In this document: positions 52,903 to 62,965 of the stretch, piece by piece | Position numbering within the stretch: the stretch's first letter is position 1 | Layout: each line of letters begins with the position of its first letter | Source of the DNA: Ornithinimicrobium cavernae | Lineage (GTDB): Bacteria > Actinomycetota > Actinomycetes > Actinomycetales > Dermatophilaceae | Length of the DNA stretch: 64,000 nucleotides | Reading direction: 5' to 3' | Assembly: GCF_003121625.1 (NCBI RefSeq) | Contig: NZ_QDDJ01000021.1 | Span: forward strand, 36,966-100,965 | The notes under the pieces: generated by a model | Told to the model about the DNA's origin: nothing | Seen by the model: the letters and a program-made list of their open reading frames with translations, nothing else | The model's database searches: none | Made by a program: the position numbers and the translations under genes

Positions 52903-53376
52903 ATGACCACCTTGTCGCCGTTGGATGATCTCGACCGGCAGCTGCTGGCCCTGCTGGACGCCCAGCCGCAGGTCGGGGTGCTCGGCGCCTCCCGGGTGCT
53001 GGGGGTCGCCCGGGGCACCGTGCAGTCGCGGTTGGACCGGCTGGTCCGCCGGGGAGTGATCACCTCGTTCGCCCCGCACCTGGACCCGGGCGCGATGGGT
53101 TATCCGGTGACCGCGTTCTGCACCCTGCAGATCAGGCAGGGGACGCGTCCCGAGGAGGTCGTCGCACACCTGGAGACCGTCCCGGAGGTGCTGGAGGCCC
53201 ACACGATCACCGGTGACGGTGACCTGATGCTGCGGGTCGTGGCCCGCGACAACAGCGACCTGCAACGGGTGATCGATGTCGTGGTGGCAGACCCCCTCGT
53301 GGACCGCTCCTCGACCGTGATCGCGCTGACCACCCGGATCCCCTACCGGCTGATGCCTCTCGTCGAGCAGGAGTGA
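52903..53376 (+). CDS. Lrp/AsnC-family transcriptional regulator
   Basis: A 157-residue regulator: an N-terminal HTH (LDDLDRQLLALLDAQPQVGV, VARGTVQSRLDRLVRRGVI) and the RAM ligand domain (GYPVTAFCTLQIRQGTRPEE, HTITGDGDLMLRVVARDNSD). Divergence from hppD suggests it controls tyrosine catabolism and senses an aromatic amino acid or its keto acid; this is inference from position. The ATG at 52903 is supported by TATGCT 7 nt upstream. Its last 34 bp overlap the convergent hydrolase gene. Confidence 0.9.
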   Translation: MTTLSPLDDLDRQLLALLDAQPQVGVLGASRVLGVARGTVQSRLDRLVRRGVITSFAPHLDPGAMGYPVTAFCTLQIRQGTRPEEVVAHLETVPEVLEAHTITGDGDLMLRVVARDNSDLQRVIDVVVADPLVDRSSTVIALTTRIPYRLMPLVEQE

Positions 53377-54086
53377 GCCTGACCGGTCATCCAGCCCAGG
53401 ATCTCCGCCCACCAGGCGCGGGCCGGGTCGATGAGGGCCAGATGGTCCACCCCGGGCAGTGTCACCAGCTCCACGTCGTCACCGGCCTGCCGGGCGCACC
53501 GGGCGTACTCCTGACTGTGGTCCAGCGGCACCCTGGTGTCGGCGTCGCCGTGTACCACGAGGACCGGGGCACCCACCGGCAGGTGGGACAACGGCGAGCC
53601 CGCGACGCAGACAGTCGGCTCCTGCTGGGGCGAGGCGGACAGCAGCTCGAGGACCGCGTCCTCGCCGAGGTGCTCATCGCGCGCCCGCGCCAGGTCGGTG
53701 ACCGGGGCAAGGGCGACGACCGCGTCGAGCCCACGATCCACGGTCAGCAGCGCGAGCTGCCCGCCGACCGAGTGCCCCACAGCCACGACGGGGCGAGACC
53801 ACTCGCGTTCCCGGACCTCCGCCACGACCAGGTCGACCGCGGCGCGGGCGTCGGCCAGGATCTCCGGCCAGCCGGCTCCCGGGCCGACGCGCCGGTACTC
53901 GATGTTGGCCACGGCCCAGCCCCGCCCCACCAGGTCCTCGGCCAGGGGGTCCATCAGGTCGCGGGTGAACCTGGCCCGCCAGTAGCCACCGTGGACCAGC
54001 ACCGCGACACCGACCGGTTCCTCGGCGGGTTCCCGCAGGTCCACGACCTGATCGACGTGGTCGCCGTAGCGCAGCAGCTCCGTCAC
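53343..54086 (-). CDS. alpha/beta hydrolase with HGGYW motif
   Basis: A 247-residue serine hydrolase. The oxyanion-hole motif HGGYWRARFTRDL is the one seen in kynurenine formamidases and related esterases. The nucleophile is in GHSVGGQLALL, the acid in VVHGDADTRVPL and the His in LPGVDHLALIDP, so the triad is complete. The GTG at 54086 is chosen because CAGACT on the minus strand ends 6 nt before it. Kynurenine formamidase is a reasonable but unproven call: the neighbouring anthraniloyl-CoA-type operon would then be downstream of tryptophan breakdown. Divergent from the thiolase by 29 bp. Confidence 0.8.
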   Translation of the reverse strand: MTELLRYGDHVDQVVDLREPAEEPVGVAVLVHGGYWRARFTRDLMDPLAEDLVGRGWAVANIEYRRVGPGAGWPEILADARAAVDLVVAEVREREWSRPVVAVGHSVGGQLALLTVDRGLDAVVALAPVTDLARARDEHLGEDAVLELLSASPQQEPTVCVAGSPLSHLPVGAPVLVVHGDADTRVPLDHSQEYARCARQAGDDVELVTLPGVDHLALIDPARAWWAEILGWMTGQAHSCSTRGISR

Positions 54087-54092
54087 GCCCCC

Positions 54093-54098
54093 AGTCTG
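54093..54098 (-). promoter_or_regulatory. -10-like box CAGACT before the hydrolase gene
   Basis: CAGACT on the minus strand ends 6 nt before the GTG at 54086; it lies 5 bp from the divergent thiolase -10 box. Confidence 0.35.
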
Positions 54099-54103
54099 CC
54101 TGG

Positions 54104-54109
54104 CACAAT
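54104..54109 (+). promoter_or_regulatory. -10 box CACAAT, leaderless thiolase gene
   Basis: CACAAT ends 6 nt before the ATG at 54116, with no ribosome binding site. Confidence 0.4.
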
Positions 54110-54115
54110 GACCCC

Positions 54116-55300
<1,185 letters not shown>

Positions 55301-55339
55301 CGCCCGGGGTGGCGTCAGAGCACCTGCGCGGGGGGCTCC

Positions 55340-56875
55340 TCAGAACTGCGCTGACGGACGCCAGCTGCCCAGCTCGTCCCGGAGGACGCTCACGACCTCA
55401 CCGAGCGTCGCATAGGCCGACACCGCCTCGATGGTGGCCGGCATGACGGACCGGCCGGCGCGCACGTCGTCGGTGAGCCTGCCCAACGCCGCGTCGACCG
55501 CTGCCTGGTCCCGCGTCTCCCGCAGGCGCCGCACAGAGTCGGCCTGGGCCTGCTCTGTGCCCGGGTCGATGGTGAAGACCTCCAGCGGCTCGGCCTCGGC
55601 CGGGAACCGATTGACACCCACGACCACCTTCTCACCGGACTCGACCGACTGCGCCAGCCGGTAGGCGGCCTCCGACAGGTCGTGGGCGAAGCGCCCCGAC
55701 GCGATGGCCTCCAGCGCCCCACCCCGCTCCTCGATGTCCTCCATCAGGGACCAGATCGAGGCCTCCAGCTCGTCGGTCAGCTGCTCCACGGCATACGAGC
55801 CGGCAAACGGGTCCACCGTGGTGGTGAGACCGGTCTCGAACGCGACCACCTGCTGGGTGCGCAGCGCGAGGGTCGCCGCCGCCTCCGTCGGGACGCCGAG
55901 CGCCTCGTCATAGGCCGAGACGTGCAGCGTCTGGACCCCGGCGAGCGCCGCGACCGTGGCCTCGACGGACGTGCGGACGACGTTGTTCATGGGTTGCTGA
56001 GCCGTGAGCGTCGATCCCGCTGTGAACGCGAAGATCCGCAGCTGCTCGCTGCGCGGGTCGCGGGCACCGTAGGTCTCGCGCATCAGGCGCGCCCACACCC
56101 GCCGGGCCGCCCGGAACTTCGCGACCTCGGGCAGCACGTCGGTCGTGATCGCCAGGAAGGTGAACAGCGTCGGGGCGACCTGGTCCACGTCGATCCCCCG
56201 TCGCACGCACTCGTCCAGGTAGGCGCGGGCGTTGGCGAAGGTGAACGCGATCTCCTGCGTCGCTGACGACCCGGACTCTCGGATGTGGTAGCCGCTCATC
56301 GCGAGCGGCACCCAGCGCGGCGTCTCCCGCGCGACGTACTCGATGCAGTCGACGGCCAGGCGCAGCGAGGCTTCCGGCGGGAAGATCTGGGTCCCCCGGG
56401 CGATGAACTCCTTGAGCACGTCGTTCTGGATGAACATGCCGAACTGGTCGGGGTGCACCCCGCGCTTCTCCGCGAGCGCGACGAACAGGGCCGCCCACAG
56501 GTAGCCGATCGAGTTCGCGGTCGTGCGCACCTGCGACAGCTCCTCCAGCGGGATCCCGTCCATCAGGGTCTCGATGTCGGCCAGGGAGTCGATCGCGACA
56601 CCGACCCGGCCGACCTCACCGGCGGCACGCGGGTCGTCGGAGTCGATCCCCATCTGACTGGGCAGGTCCATGGCGACCGAGAACCCGGTGACACCGGCGT
56701 CGAGCAGTGCCCGGAACCGGGCGTTGGACTCCCGCGCCGTGCCGAAGCCGGCGTACTGCCCCATGATCCAGACCCTCGGCTCGGCGCTGATGCCGCGGGT
56801 GTACGGGTACTCGCCCGGACGGATCGCTCCGTCGGGTGCGTAGTCGGTGCGCAGAGCCGGGTCCTCCCACGTCAT
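55340..56875 (-). CDS. B12-dependent-type acyl-CoA mutase, large subunit
   Basis: A 511-residue protein with only the substrate-binding TIM-barrel half of the methylmalonyl-CoA mutase family; the C-terminal cobalamin-binding domain is absent, as in two-subunit isobutyryl- and 2-hydroxyisobutyryl-CoA mutases. Landmarks are YPYTRGI (23-29), QYAGFGTARESN, FSVAMDLPSQMGIDSDDPRA, IQNDVLKEFIARGTQIFPPE (149-168) and SGYHIRESGSS with the catalytic-type His197. Arg160 aligns with the arginine that binds the free carboxylate in methylmalonyl-CoA mutase, but the segment carrying its active-site Tyr89 is about three residues shorter. Substrate therefore uncertain. No small subunit or MeaB-type chaperone is in the window. 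The ATG overlaps the CoA-ligase stop by 4 bp. Confidence 0.88.
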   Translation of the reverse strand: MTWEDPALRTDYAPDGAIRPGEYPYTRGISAEPRVWIMGQYAGFGTARESNARFRALLDAGVTGFSVAMDLPSQMGIDSDDPRAAGEVGRVGVAIDSLADIETLMDGIPLEELSQVRTTANSIGYLWAALFVALAEKRGVHPDQFGMFIQNDVLKEFIARGTQIFPPEASLRLAVDCIEYVARETPRWVPLAMSGYHIRESGSSATQEIAFTFANARAYLDECVRRGIDVDQVAPTLFTFLAITTDVLPEVAKFRAARRVWARLMRETYGARDPRSEQLRIFAFTAGSTLTAQQPMNNVVRTSVEATVAALAGVQTLHVSAYDEALGVPTEAAATLALRTQQVVAFETGLTTTVDPFAGSYAVEQLTDELEASIWSLMEDIEERGGALEAIASGRFAHDLSEAAYRLAQSVESGEKVVVGVNRFPAEAEPLEVFTIDPGTEQAQADSVRRLRETRDQAAVDAALGRLTDDVRAGRSVMPATIEAVSAYATLGEVVSVLRDELGSWRPSAQF

Positions 56876-58410
56876 CGGGGCTCGCCCTCCAGCTGGCCAC
56901 GCAGGACCTTCTTGGCGATCTTGCCGGTGGAGTTGAGCGGGAGCTCCTCCACGATCCTGACCTCCTTGGGCTTCTTGTAGGCCGCCAGTCGGCCCGAGCA
57001 GTGGTCGCGGACCTGGTCCTCTGTCACCCGGGCACCCTGGCGGGTGGTCACCAGGGCCACGACCCGCTGCCCCCAGTCGGGATCGGTCACGCCGACCACA
57101 GCGACCTCGTTGACGCCTTGCACCTCCGCGATGACGTCCTCGACCTCGCGCGGGTAGATGTTGTAACCACCCGAGATGATCATGTCGCCCTTGCGGTCGA
57201 CCAGCCACAGGTGGCCGTCCTCCGACAGCCGGCCGAGGTCGCCGGTGTGCAGCCACCCGTCGACGACCGCCTTCGACAGGTCTGCCCGCTCCCCCGCGTT
57301 GTAGTAGCCGGCCATCACGTGGTCGCCCCTGGTGATGACCTCGCCGACCTCACCGGGTGCGACGCGACGCCCGTCCTCGTCGACAACGGCCAGCTCGACG
57401 CCCAGCGCGGGGCGACCTGCGCTGGTCAGCAGGTCGGGATCGCTGCTCAGGCCGCGCTGGTGGTCCGCAGCATCCAGCACCGTGACCGGAGGGATCGCCT
57501 CGACCAGCCCGTAGTACTGCACCAGGTGCGGCGTCAGCTCGTCGTGGGCGCGGCGCATCTGCTCCGGCGGCATCGGCGCCCCGGCGTAGCCGAGCATCCG
57601 CAGGCCGGCGAGGTCGTCGCGGGTCGCCCCCGCGGACAGCAACCGGGACACCATGGTCGGGACCAGGGCCGTGTGCGTCGCACCGCGCTCGGCCACGGCC
57701 TCGAGGAACGTCTCCGGGTCCCAGCCGGGCAGCACGATCTGCCGTGCACCGGCGACCAGGAACGGCAGGACGAACAGGCCGGACGTGTGCGTCACGGGAC
57801 CGGCGTGGACATAGCAGTCGTCCGGCCCCGGCGGCCCGCCCAGCACGTCCTGGGTCATGTTGACGACCGAGGCGAACCAGTTGCGGTGCGTCCGCTGCGC
57901 CCCTTTGGGGTGACCGGTGGTCCCCGAGGAGTAGTGCAGCCCGCAGAGGTCGTCCGGGTCACGCGGTGGCAGCACACCCGCAGTGGCGCCGTCGATGAGC
58001 TGTTCCAGGGACGTCTCGGGGCCGTCGCCCACCACGATGACGTGCTCGGTCTGCTGGCGCACCGCCTCGACGTCATCGGCAAACTGCTCGTGGTAGATCA
58101 GGCCGCGCGCAGCACTGTCCGTGGCGATCCGCTGCCAGTCGGTGGGGTGCAGGCGGTAGTTCAGGGCGACGCGGACCAGGCCGGCCGCGCGGACGGCCAG
58201 GTCCGTCTCGAGGTATGCCGTGGAGTTGCTCTGCAGGTCGAGGACCCGGTCGCCGGGGCGCAGGCCGAGCGCCAGCAGGCCGCTGGCGGTGCGGGTGACC
58301 CGGTCGGCGAGCTCCGCGAAGGTGCGTCGGTCCTCGGAGAGCAGTCCGTCCACGGCGACGCGGTCGGCGTAGCGGCGGCCGGCGCGGGTGACGAGGGTGC
58401 CGATGTCCAT
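56872..58410 (-). CDS. AMP-forming acyl/aryl-CoA ligase
   Basis: A 512-residue ANL-superfamily ligase that activates a carboxylic acid through an acyl-adenylate. Motifs are the P-loop HYSSGTTGHPKGAQRTHR, the aromatic/acid motif QYYGLVEAIPP, the YNAGERAD..GWLHTGDLGR hinge block, RKGDMIISGGYNIYPREVED and the catalytic lysine in LNSTGKIAKKVL. It starts 4 bp after the NDP-forming synthetase stop and overlaps the mutase start. In this operon it is a candidate 2-aminobenzoate (anthranilate)- or other aryl-CoA ligase. Confidence 0.92.
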   Translation of the reverse strand: MDIGTLVTRAGRRYADRVAVDGLLSEDRRTFAELADRVTRTASGLLALGLRPGDRVLDLQSNSTAYLETDLAVRAAGLVRVALNYRLHPTDWQRIATDSAARGLIYHEQFADDVEAVRQQTEHVIVVGDGPETSLEQLIDGATAGVLPPRDPDDLCGLHYSSGTTGHPKGAQRTHRNWFASVVNMTQDVLGGPPGPDDCYVHAGPVTHTSGLFVLPFLVAGARQIVLPGWDPETFLEAVAERGATHTALVPTMVSRLLSAGATRDDLAGLRMLGYAGAPMPPEQMRRAHDELTPHLVQYYGLVEAIPPVTVLDAADHQRGLSSDPDLLTSAGRPALGVELAVVDEDGRRVAPGEVGEVITRGDHVMAGYYNAGERADLSKAVVDGWLHTGDLGRLSEDGHLWLVDRKGDMIISGGYNIYPREVEDVIAEVQGVNEVAVVGVTDPDWGQRVVALVTTRQGARVTEDQVRDHCSGRLAAYKKPKEVRIVEELPLNSTGKIAKKVLRGQLEGEPR

Positions 58411-58414
58411 CTGG

Positions 58415-60559
58415 TCAGTCTCCTGGGGTCGGGTGAGCGACTGGGGCGGTGCGAGCAGCGTCCGGCTCGGAGCGCACCGTGGACTCCGGGGCGGGCGAGG
58501 TCGCGAGGGCGGCGTCGAGGATCCGGCACCCCCGATCCGCTGCCAGCACGGTGACCGGGTTCAGGTCCAGCTCGGCACCTGCCGGCAGCTCGGCGGCGAG
58601 TGCCGCCACACCGAGGACGGTGTCGACGAGGGCCGTCCGGTCCGCGGCCCCCTGACCGCGCACCCCCGAGAGCAACCGGCCGAGGCGGGTCTCGTCGATC
58701 ATCTCCTCGACGTCCTCGCGATCGACAGGCAGGACCCGCAGGGCGACGTCGGCCACGACCTCGGTCAGCACTCCACCGACGCCGACGCTGAGGATCCGCC
58801 CGAGTGGCGTGTCGGTGCTGCCGACCAGCGCCTCGACGCCACCGGGCACCATCTCCTCGACCAGCACCTCACCGCCCAGGGCGGCAAGTCGCCCGAAGAC
58901 CTCCGCGGCGGCCCCGGGCGTCACGTCCAGGACCACGCCGCCGGCCTCGGACTTGTGCAACAGATCCGGGACGACCGCCTTGGCGACGGCCCGTCCGCCC
59001 GCTTCGCTGACGGCGGACACCGCGTCCTGCGCGTCGGTCACCTTGCGCCCCGCCGGCACCGGCAGCCCCCGCCGCCCGAGCAGGTCCTTCAGACCCTGTT
59101 CGTCCAGCGCCGCCCAGTCGGTGGGCGGGGTCGGGGCGGCAGGACTGTGGTGCCCGCTGTCACGACCGGTCCGGCGGGCCCGCGGCGTCGCGAACTCCGC
59201 CAGGGCGGCGAGGGCCCGGACCGCCCTGGCCGGCGTCGGATAGACCGGCAGCCCCGCGGCCCTCATGGTGGCGGACGCCTGGGGCGCGAGGTGGTCTGCA
59301 CCGGTGCGCACGGCGATGACCGGGACGCCGGTCTGCTCCCGCACCCGCGACAGCGCGGTCACCACGGCGTCCACGTCCGAGCCGGTGAGCACGCAGAAGC
59401 ACGCCACGATCGCATCGACACCCTCGTCGCCGGCGAGGGCGGCCAGGGCATCGTCGAACAGGGCCGGATTGCTCATCACCGACGCGGTCACGTCCACCGG
59501 GTTGGCGGTGGACCCATAGGCCGGCACGATCCCGTCCAGGGTCGCCAGGGTCTGCTCAGACAGCCCGGCCAGTCGCATTCCCTGCGCCTCGATCGCGTCG
59601 GCCGCCAGGATGCCGGACCCGCCGGAGGTCGTGACGACCGCGACGCGACGGATCTGTTGCCCCCGGACCCGTTCGACGAGGCCCATCACGTCACCGACGT
59701 CCAGCAGCTCCTCCACGTCGTCCACCCGCACCACACCGGCCTGCCGGAGGGCCGCGTCCACGACCTTGTCCTGGGCCGCGAGGGCGCCGGTGTGGGAGGC
59801 AGCTGCCTGCGCACCGGCCTCGGACCGACCCCCCTTGAGCAGCGCCACGGGTGTCCCGCCGGCCACCACCTGAGCCAGGCGGTCAAGACCACCCAGCGAC
59901 TCGGCATACCCGAGCAGTCCGGTGCACCCGGGCTCCTGCGCCAGCTCGACCATCACCTCGGTGGCAGTGAGGTCGGCCTCGTTGCCGGTGTTCACCACCC
60001 ACCCGAGGCCGAGGCCGCGCTCGAAGGCGAGCGACACGGCGCCGTAGCCCAACGCGCCGCTCTGGCTGACGAAGCCGAGTCCCCCCGCGACCAGCTCGGT
60101 GTGCTCGCCGGCGAAGAGCGGGCTGAACGAGCTGACCTGCCCGCGCGCGGTCCCGACCGTGCCGATGCAGTTGGGGCCGAGCACCCGCACGCCGAGCTGC
60201 CGGGCGGTGGCGACCAGCTCGTCCTGCAACGCCGCCCCGGCCTCCCCGGTCTCGGCGAAGCCGCTCGAGCACACGATGACCACCGGCACACCGGCAGCGG
60301 CGCAGTCACGCACCGCGCCACACACCTTGTCGGCCGCCACCATGACCATGGCCAGGTCGACCGGTCCGGGCACGTCCGCGAGGGAGGCGTAGGAGGTCTG
60401 CCCGCTGACCGGCGCGCCGTCCGGGCGGACGGGATAGATACGGCCGGCATAGCCGTAACGCTGCAGGAACTGCACGGGCAGCCGACCCACGGCTCCGGGA
60501 CGGTCGCTGGCCCCGATGACCGCCACACCGCGGGCGTCCCAGAGTGGCCGCAGGCTCAT
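58415..60559 (-). CDS. NDP-forming acyl-CoA synthetase (fused alpha-beta)
   Basis: A 714-residue acetate--CoA ligase (ADP-forming)-type protein. The N-terminal CoA-binding domain (GVAVIGASDRPGAVGRLPVQ), the middle succinyl-CoA-ligase-like domains (LGFVSQSGALGYGAV, PVALLKGGRSEAGAQAAASH with the phospho-His-type TGA block) and a C-terminal ATP-grasp domain (VPAGRKVTDAQDAV, LLHKSEAGGVVLDV) are all present. It can make acyl-CoA from acid or run in reverse to conserve energy. The ATG at 60559 overlaps the monooxygenase stop by 4 bp. A second CoA ligase in one operon suggests two acids, or one acid and a product, are handled. Confidence 0.9.
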   Translation of the reverse strand: MSLRPLWDARGVAVIGASDRPGAVGRLPVQFLQRYGYAGRIYPVRPDGAPVSGQTSYASLADVPGPVDLAMVMVAADKVCGAVRDCAAAGVPVVIVCSSGFAETGEAGAALQDELVATARQLGVRVLGPNCIGTVGTARGQVSSFSPLFAGEHTELVAGGLGFVSQSGALGYGAVSLAFERGLGLGWVVNTGNEADLTATEVMVELAQEPGCTGLLGYAESLGGLDRLAQVVAGGTPVALLKGGRSEAGAQAAASHTGALAAQDKVVDAALRQAGVVRVDDVEELLDVGDVMGLVERVRGQQIRRVAVVTTSGGSGILAADAIEAQGMRLAGLSEQTLATLDGIVPAYGSTANPVDVTASVMSNPALFDDALAALAGDEGVDAIVACFCVLTGSDVDAVVTALSRVREQTGVPVIAVRTGADHLAPQASATMRAAGLPVYPTPARAVRALAALAEFATPRARRTGRDSGHHSPAAPTPPTDWAALDEQGLKDLLGRRGLPVPAGRKVTDAQDAVSAVSEAGGRAVAKAVVPDLLHKSEAGGVVLDVTPGAAAEVFGRLAALGGEVLVEEMVPGGVEALVGSTDTPLGRILSVGVGGVLTEVVADVALRVLPVDREDVEEMIDETRLGRLLSGVRGQGAADRTALVDTVLGVAALAAELPAGAELDLNPVTVLAADRGCRILDAALATSPAPESTVRSEPDAARTAPVAHPTPGD

Positions 60560-62922
60560 GATCCGGGTCTCCACCGGGCGTGACGGGTGCCCTGCGCACC
60601 CTCACGGACCAGCTGCAGGCGCGGCTTGGGCTCCTCGGCGCGGCCGCCCTGCGGCTTGCGCCGACCGGCGCGCCACGGCATCGGCCAGACCGCACCCGGT
60701 CCGTCGTAGTCCTGCTCGACGGCGGCGTGCAGCGTCCAGTTCGGGTCATAGAGGTGCGCGCGGCCGACGGCGCAGAGGTCCGCGCGACCGGCGAGGACGA
60801 TCGAGTTCACGTCGTCCCAGGAGGAGATGATCCCGACCGCGATGGTGGGGATGCCGACCCGGTTGCGGATCGCGTCGGCGAAGGGGGTCTGGTAGGACCG
60901 GCCGAACGCGGGTGCCTCGTCCGGCGTCACCTGCCCGGTCGACACGTCGATCGCCGCGGCGCCGGCGGCCTGGAAGGCCCGGGCGATCTCGACGGCGTCG
61001 TCGACCTCGATGCCGCCCTCCACCCAGTCGGTCGCCGAGATCCGGACGGTCATGGGCCGTTCAGCGGGCCACACCTCGCGCATCGCCGCGAACACCTCGA
61101 GCGGGTAGCGCAGGCGTCCGGCCAGGTCGCCGCCGTACTCGTCGCTGCGCCGGTTGGTCAGGGGTGAGATGAACGAGGAGAGCAGGTAGCCGTGGCCCGC
61201 GTGCAGCTCCAGGACGTCGAAGCCCGCCCCGGCTCCCAGCCGTGCCGAGGCGACGAACTCCTCGCGGACCCGGCGCAGGTCCTCGGTGGTCATCTCGCGC
61301 GGCAGCTGGTTGACGCCGGGTTGGTAGGCGAGCGGCGAGGGTGCGATGACCGGCCAGTTGCCGTCCTCGAGCGGCTCGTCGATCCCCTCCCACATCAGCT
61401 TGGTGGAGCCCTTGCGGCCCGAGTGCCCGACCTGGAGACCGATCCTGGCCTGGCTCAGACCGTGGACCGCGTCGACGATGTCGCGCCAGCCGTCGGCCTG
61501 CTCCTGGCTCCAGATGCCGGCACAGCCCGGGGTGATCCGACCCTCGGGTGAGACACAGACCATCTCGGTCATGACCAGGCCCGCCCCGCCCATGGCCTTG
61601 CCACCGAGGTGGACCAGGCGGAACTCCGTCGGCATGCCGTCGTCCGCCGACACATACATGTCCATGGGCGAGACGACGACCCGGTTGGCCAGCTCGAGGC
61701 TGCCGAGGCGGAAGGGCTGGAACATCGGTGGCGTGTGCGGGCGACCCCCGGGAGTGGCCTGCGCGAACCAGTCGTCGATGCGCTCGACGAACTCCGGGTC
61801 GCGGACCCTGAGGTTGTCGTGCGTGACCCGGCGGCTGCGCGTCATGATGTTGAACGCGAACTGCTCGGGGTCCTGGTGGCGGTACTGCCCGAGGTTCTCG
61901 AACCACTCCAGGGACGCCTGCGCCGCGCGCTGCGTGGACTGCACGACCGGCTTGCGCTCCTCCTCGTAGGCGGTGAGCGCGGCATCGAGGTCGGCGTGCT
62001 CGTGCAGGCAGGCGGCAAGGGCCAGGGAGTCCTCCATGGCCAGCTTGGTGCCGGACCCGATCGAGAAGTGCGCGGTGTGCGCCGCGTCGCCCAGGATCAC
62101 GACGTTGCCGCGCTCCCCCGCGCGCCAGGTCTCGTTGCGCACCGTGCTGAAGGAGATCCACCGGGAGTTGTTGGCCATCACCTCGTGGCCCTCGAAGATG
62201 TCCTCGCACAGCTCGCGCACCCGTTTGATCGCCTCCTCGTCGCTCTCGCCGGGCGCCCACTGACGCCCTTCCGAGGCGTCGAAACCGGCGGCCCTCCAGA
62301 CGTCCTCGTGCATCTCGAGGATGAACGTGGAGCCGGTGGCGTCGTAGGGGTAACCGTGCACCTGCATGACGCCGTGCGGGGTGTCCAGGATGTAGAACTT
62401 GAACGCCTCGAACACCTTGCTGGTGCCCAGCCACATGTACTTGCAGGCCCGCACGTCGAGCGTGGGCCGGAAGGTGTCGGCGTAGTGGCGGCGCACGCCC
62501 GAGTTGAGGCCGTCAGCGGCCAGGACCAGGTCGTGCTCGGCCGCGAGGAGGTCCACGTCCGGTGCCCCGGTGCGGAAGTGCATGGTGACGCCCAGCTCAC
62601 GACAGCGCTGCTGCAGGATCTCCAGGAGGCGCTTGCGGGTCATCGCGGCGAAGCCGTGCCCGCCGGAGGTGAGGACCTGGCCGTCGACGTGCACGTCGAT
62701 GTCGTCCCAACGGGCGAACTCGCGCTGCATCGTCTCGTAGACCCACGGGTCGGCGTGCTCGATGCCACCGAGGGTCTCGTCGGAGAACACGACGCCGAAG
62801 CCGAACGTGTCGTCCGGGGCGTTGCGCTCCCAGACCGTGATCTCGTGCGTGGGATCCAGCGCCTTGGTGAGCGCCACGAAGTAGAGACCCCCGGGCCCGC
62901 CACCGATCACCGCGATGCGCAT
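60556..62922 (-). CDS. anthraniloyl-CoA monooxygenase/reductase-type fusion
   Basis: A 788-residue fusion. Residues 1 to about 370 are an FAD aromatic hydroxylase (MRIAVIGGGPGGLYFVALTK, GFGVVFSDETLGGIEHADP, VVILGDAAHTAHFSIGSGTK). Residues about 390-750 are an old-yellow-enzyme domain (PMFQPFRLGSLELANRVVVS, GLQVGHSGRKGS, FDVLELHAGHGYLLSSFISP, ADLCAVGRAHLYDP). This layout is that of 2-aminobenzoyl-CoA monooxygenase/reductase and of bifunctional salicylyl-CoA 5-hydroxylases, which hydroxylate and then reduce the ring of an ortho-substituted benzoyl-CoA. First gene of a four-gene overlapping operon. ATG at 62922 with GGAG about 10 nt upstream. Confidence 0.9.
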   Translation of the reverse strand: MRIAVIGGGPGGLYFVALTKALDPTHEITVWERNAPDDTFGFGVVFSDETLGGIEHADPWVYETMQREFARWDDIDVHVDGQVLTSGGHGFAAMTRKRLLEILQQRCRELGVTMHFRTGAPDVDLLAAEHDLVLAADGLNSGVRRHYADTFRPTLDVRACKYMWLGTSKVFEAFKFYILDTPHGVMQVHGYPYDATGSTFILEMHEDVWRAAGFDASEGRQWAPGESDEEAIKRVRELCEDIFEGHEVMANNSRWISFSTVRNETWRAGERGNVVILGDAAHTAHFSIGSGTKLAMEDSLALAACLHEHADLDAALTAYEEERKPVVQSTQRAAQASLEWFENLGQYRHQDPEQFAFNIMTRSRRVTHDNLRVRDPEFVERIDDWFAQATPGGRPHTPPMFQPFRLGSLELANRVVVSPMDMYVSADDGMPTEFRLVHLGGKAMGGAGLVMTEMVCVSPEGRITPGCAGIWSQEQADGWRDIVDAVHGLSQARIGLQVGHSGRKGSTKLMWEGIDEPLEDGNWPVIAPSPLAYQPGVNQLPREMTTEDLRRVREEFVASARLGAGAGFDVLELHAGHGYLLSSFISPLTNRRSDEYGGDLAGRLRYPLEVFAAMREVWPAERPMTVRISATDWVEGGIEVDDAVEIARAFQAAGAAAIDVSTGQVTPDEAPAFGRSYQTPFADAIRNRVGIPTIAVGIISSWDDVNSIVLAGRADLCAVGRAHLYDPNWTLHAAVEQDYDGPGAVWPMPWRAGRRKPQGGRAEEPKPRLQLVREGAQGTRHARWRPGS

Positions 62923-62965
62923 CCGCCGACTCCTTCGCCGTTGTCCTGCCAGCACCAGCAGACTA

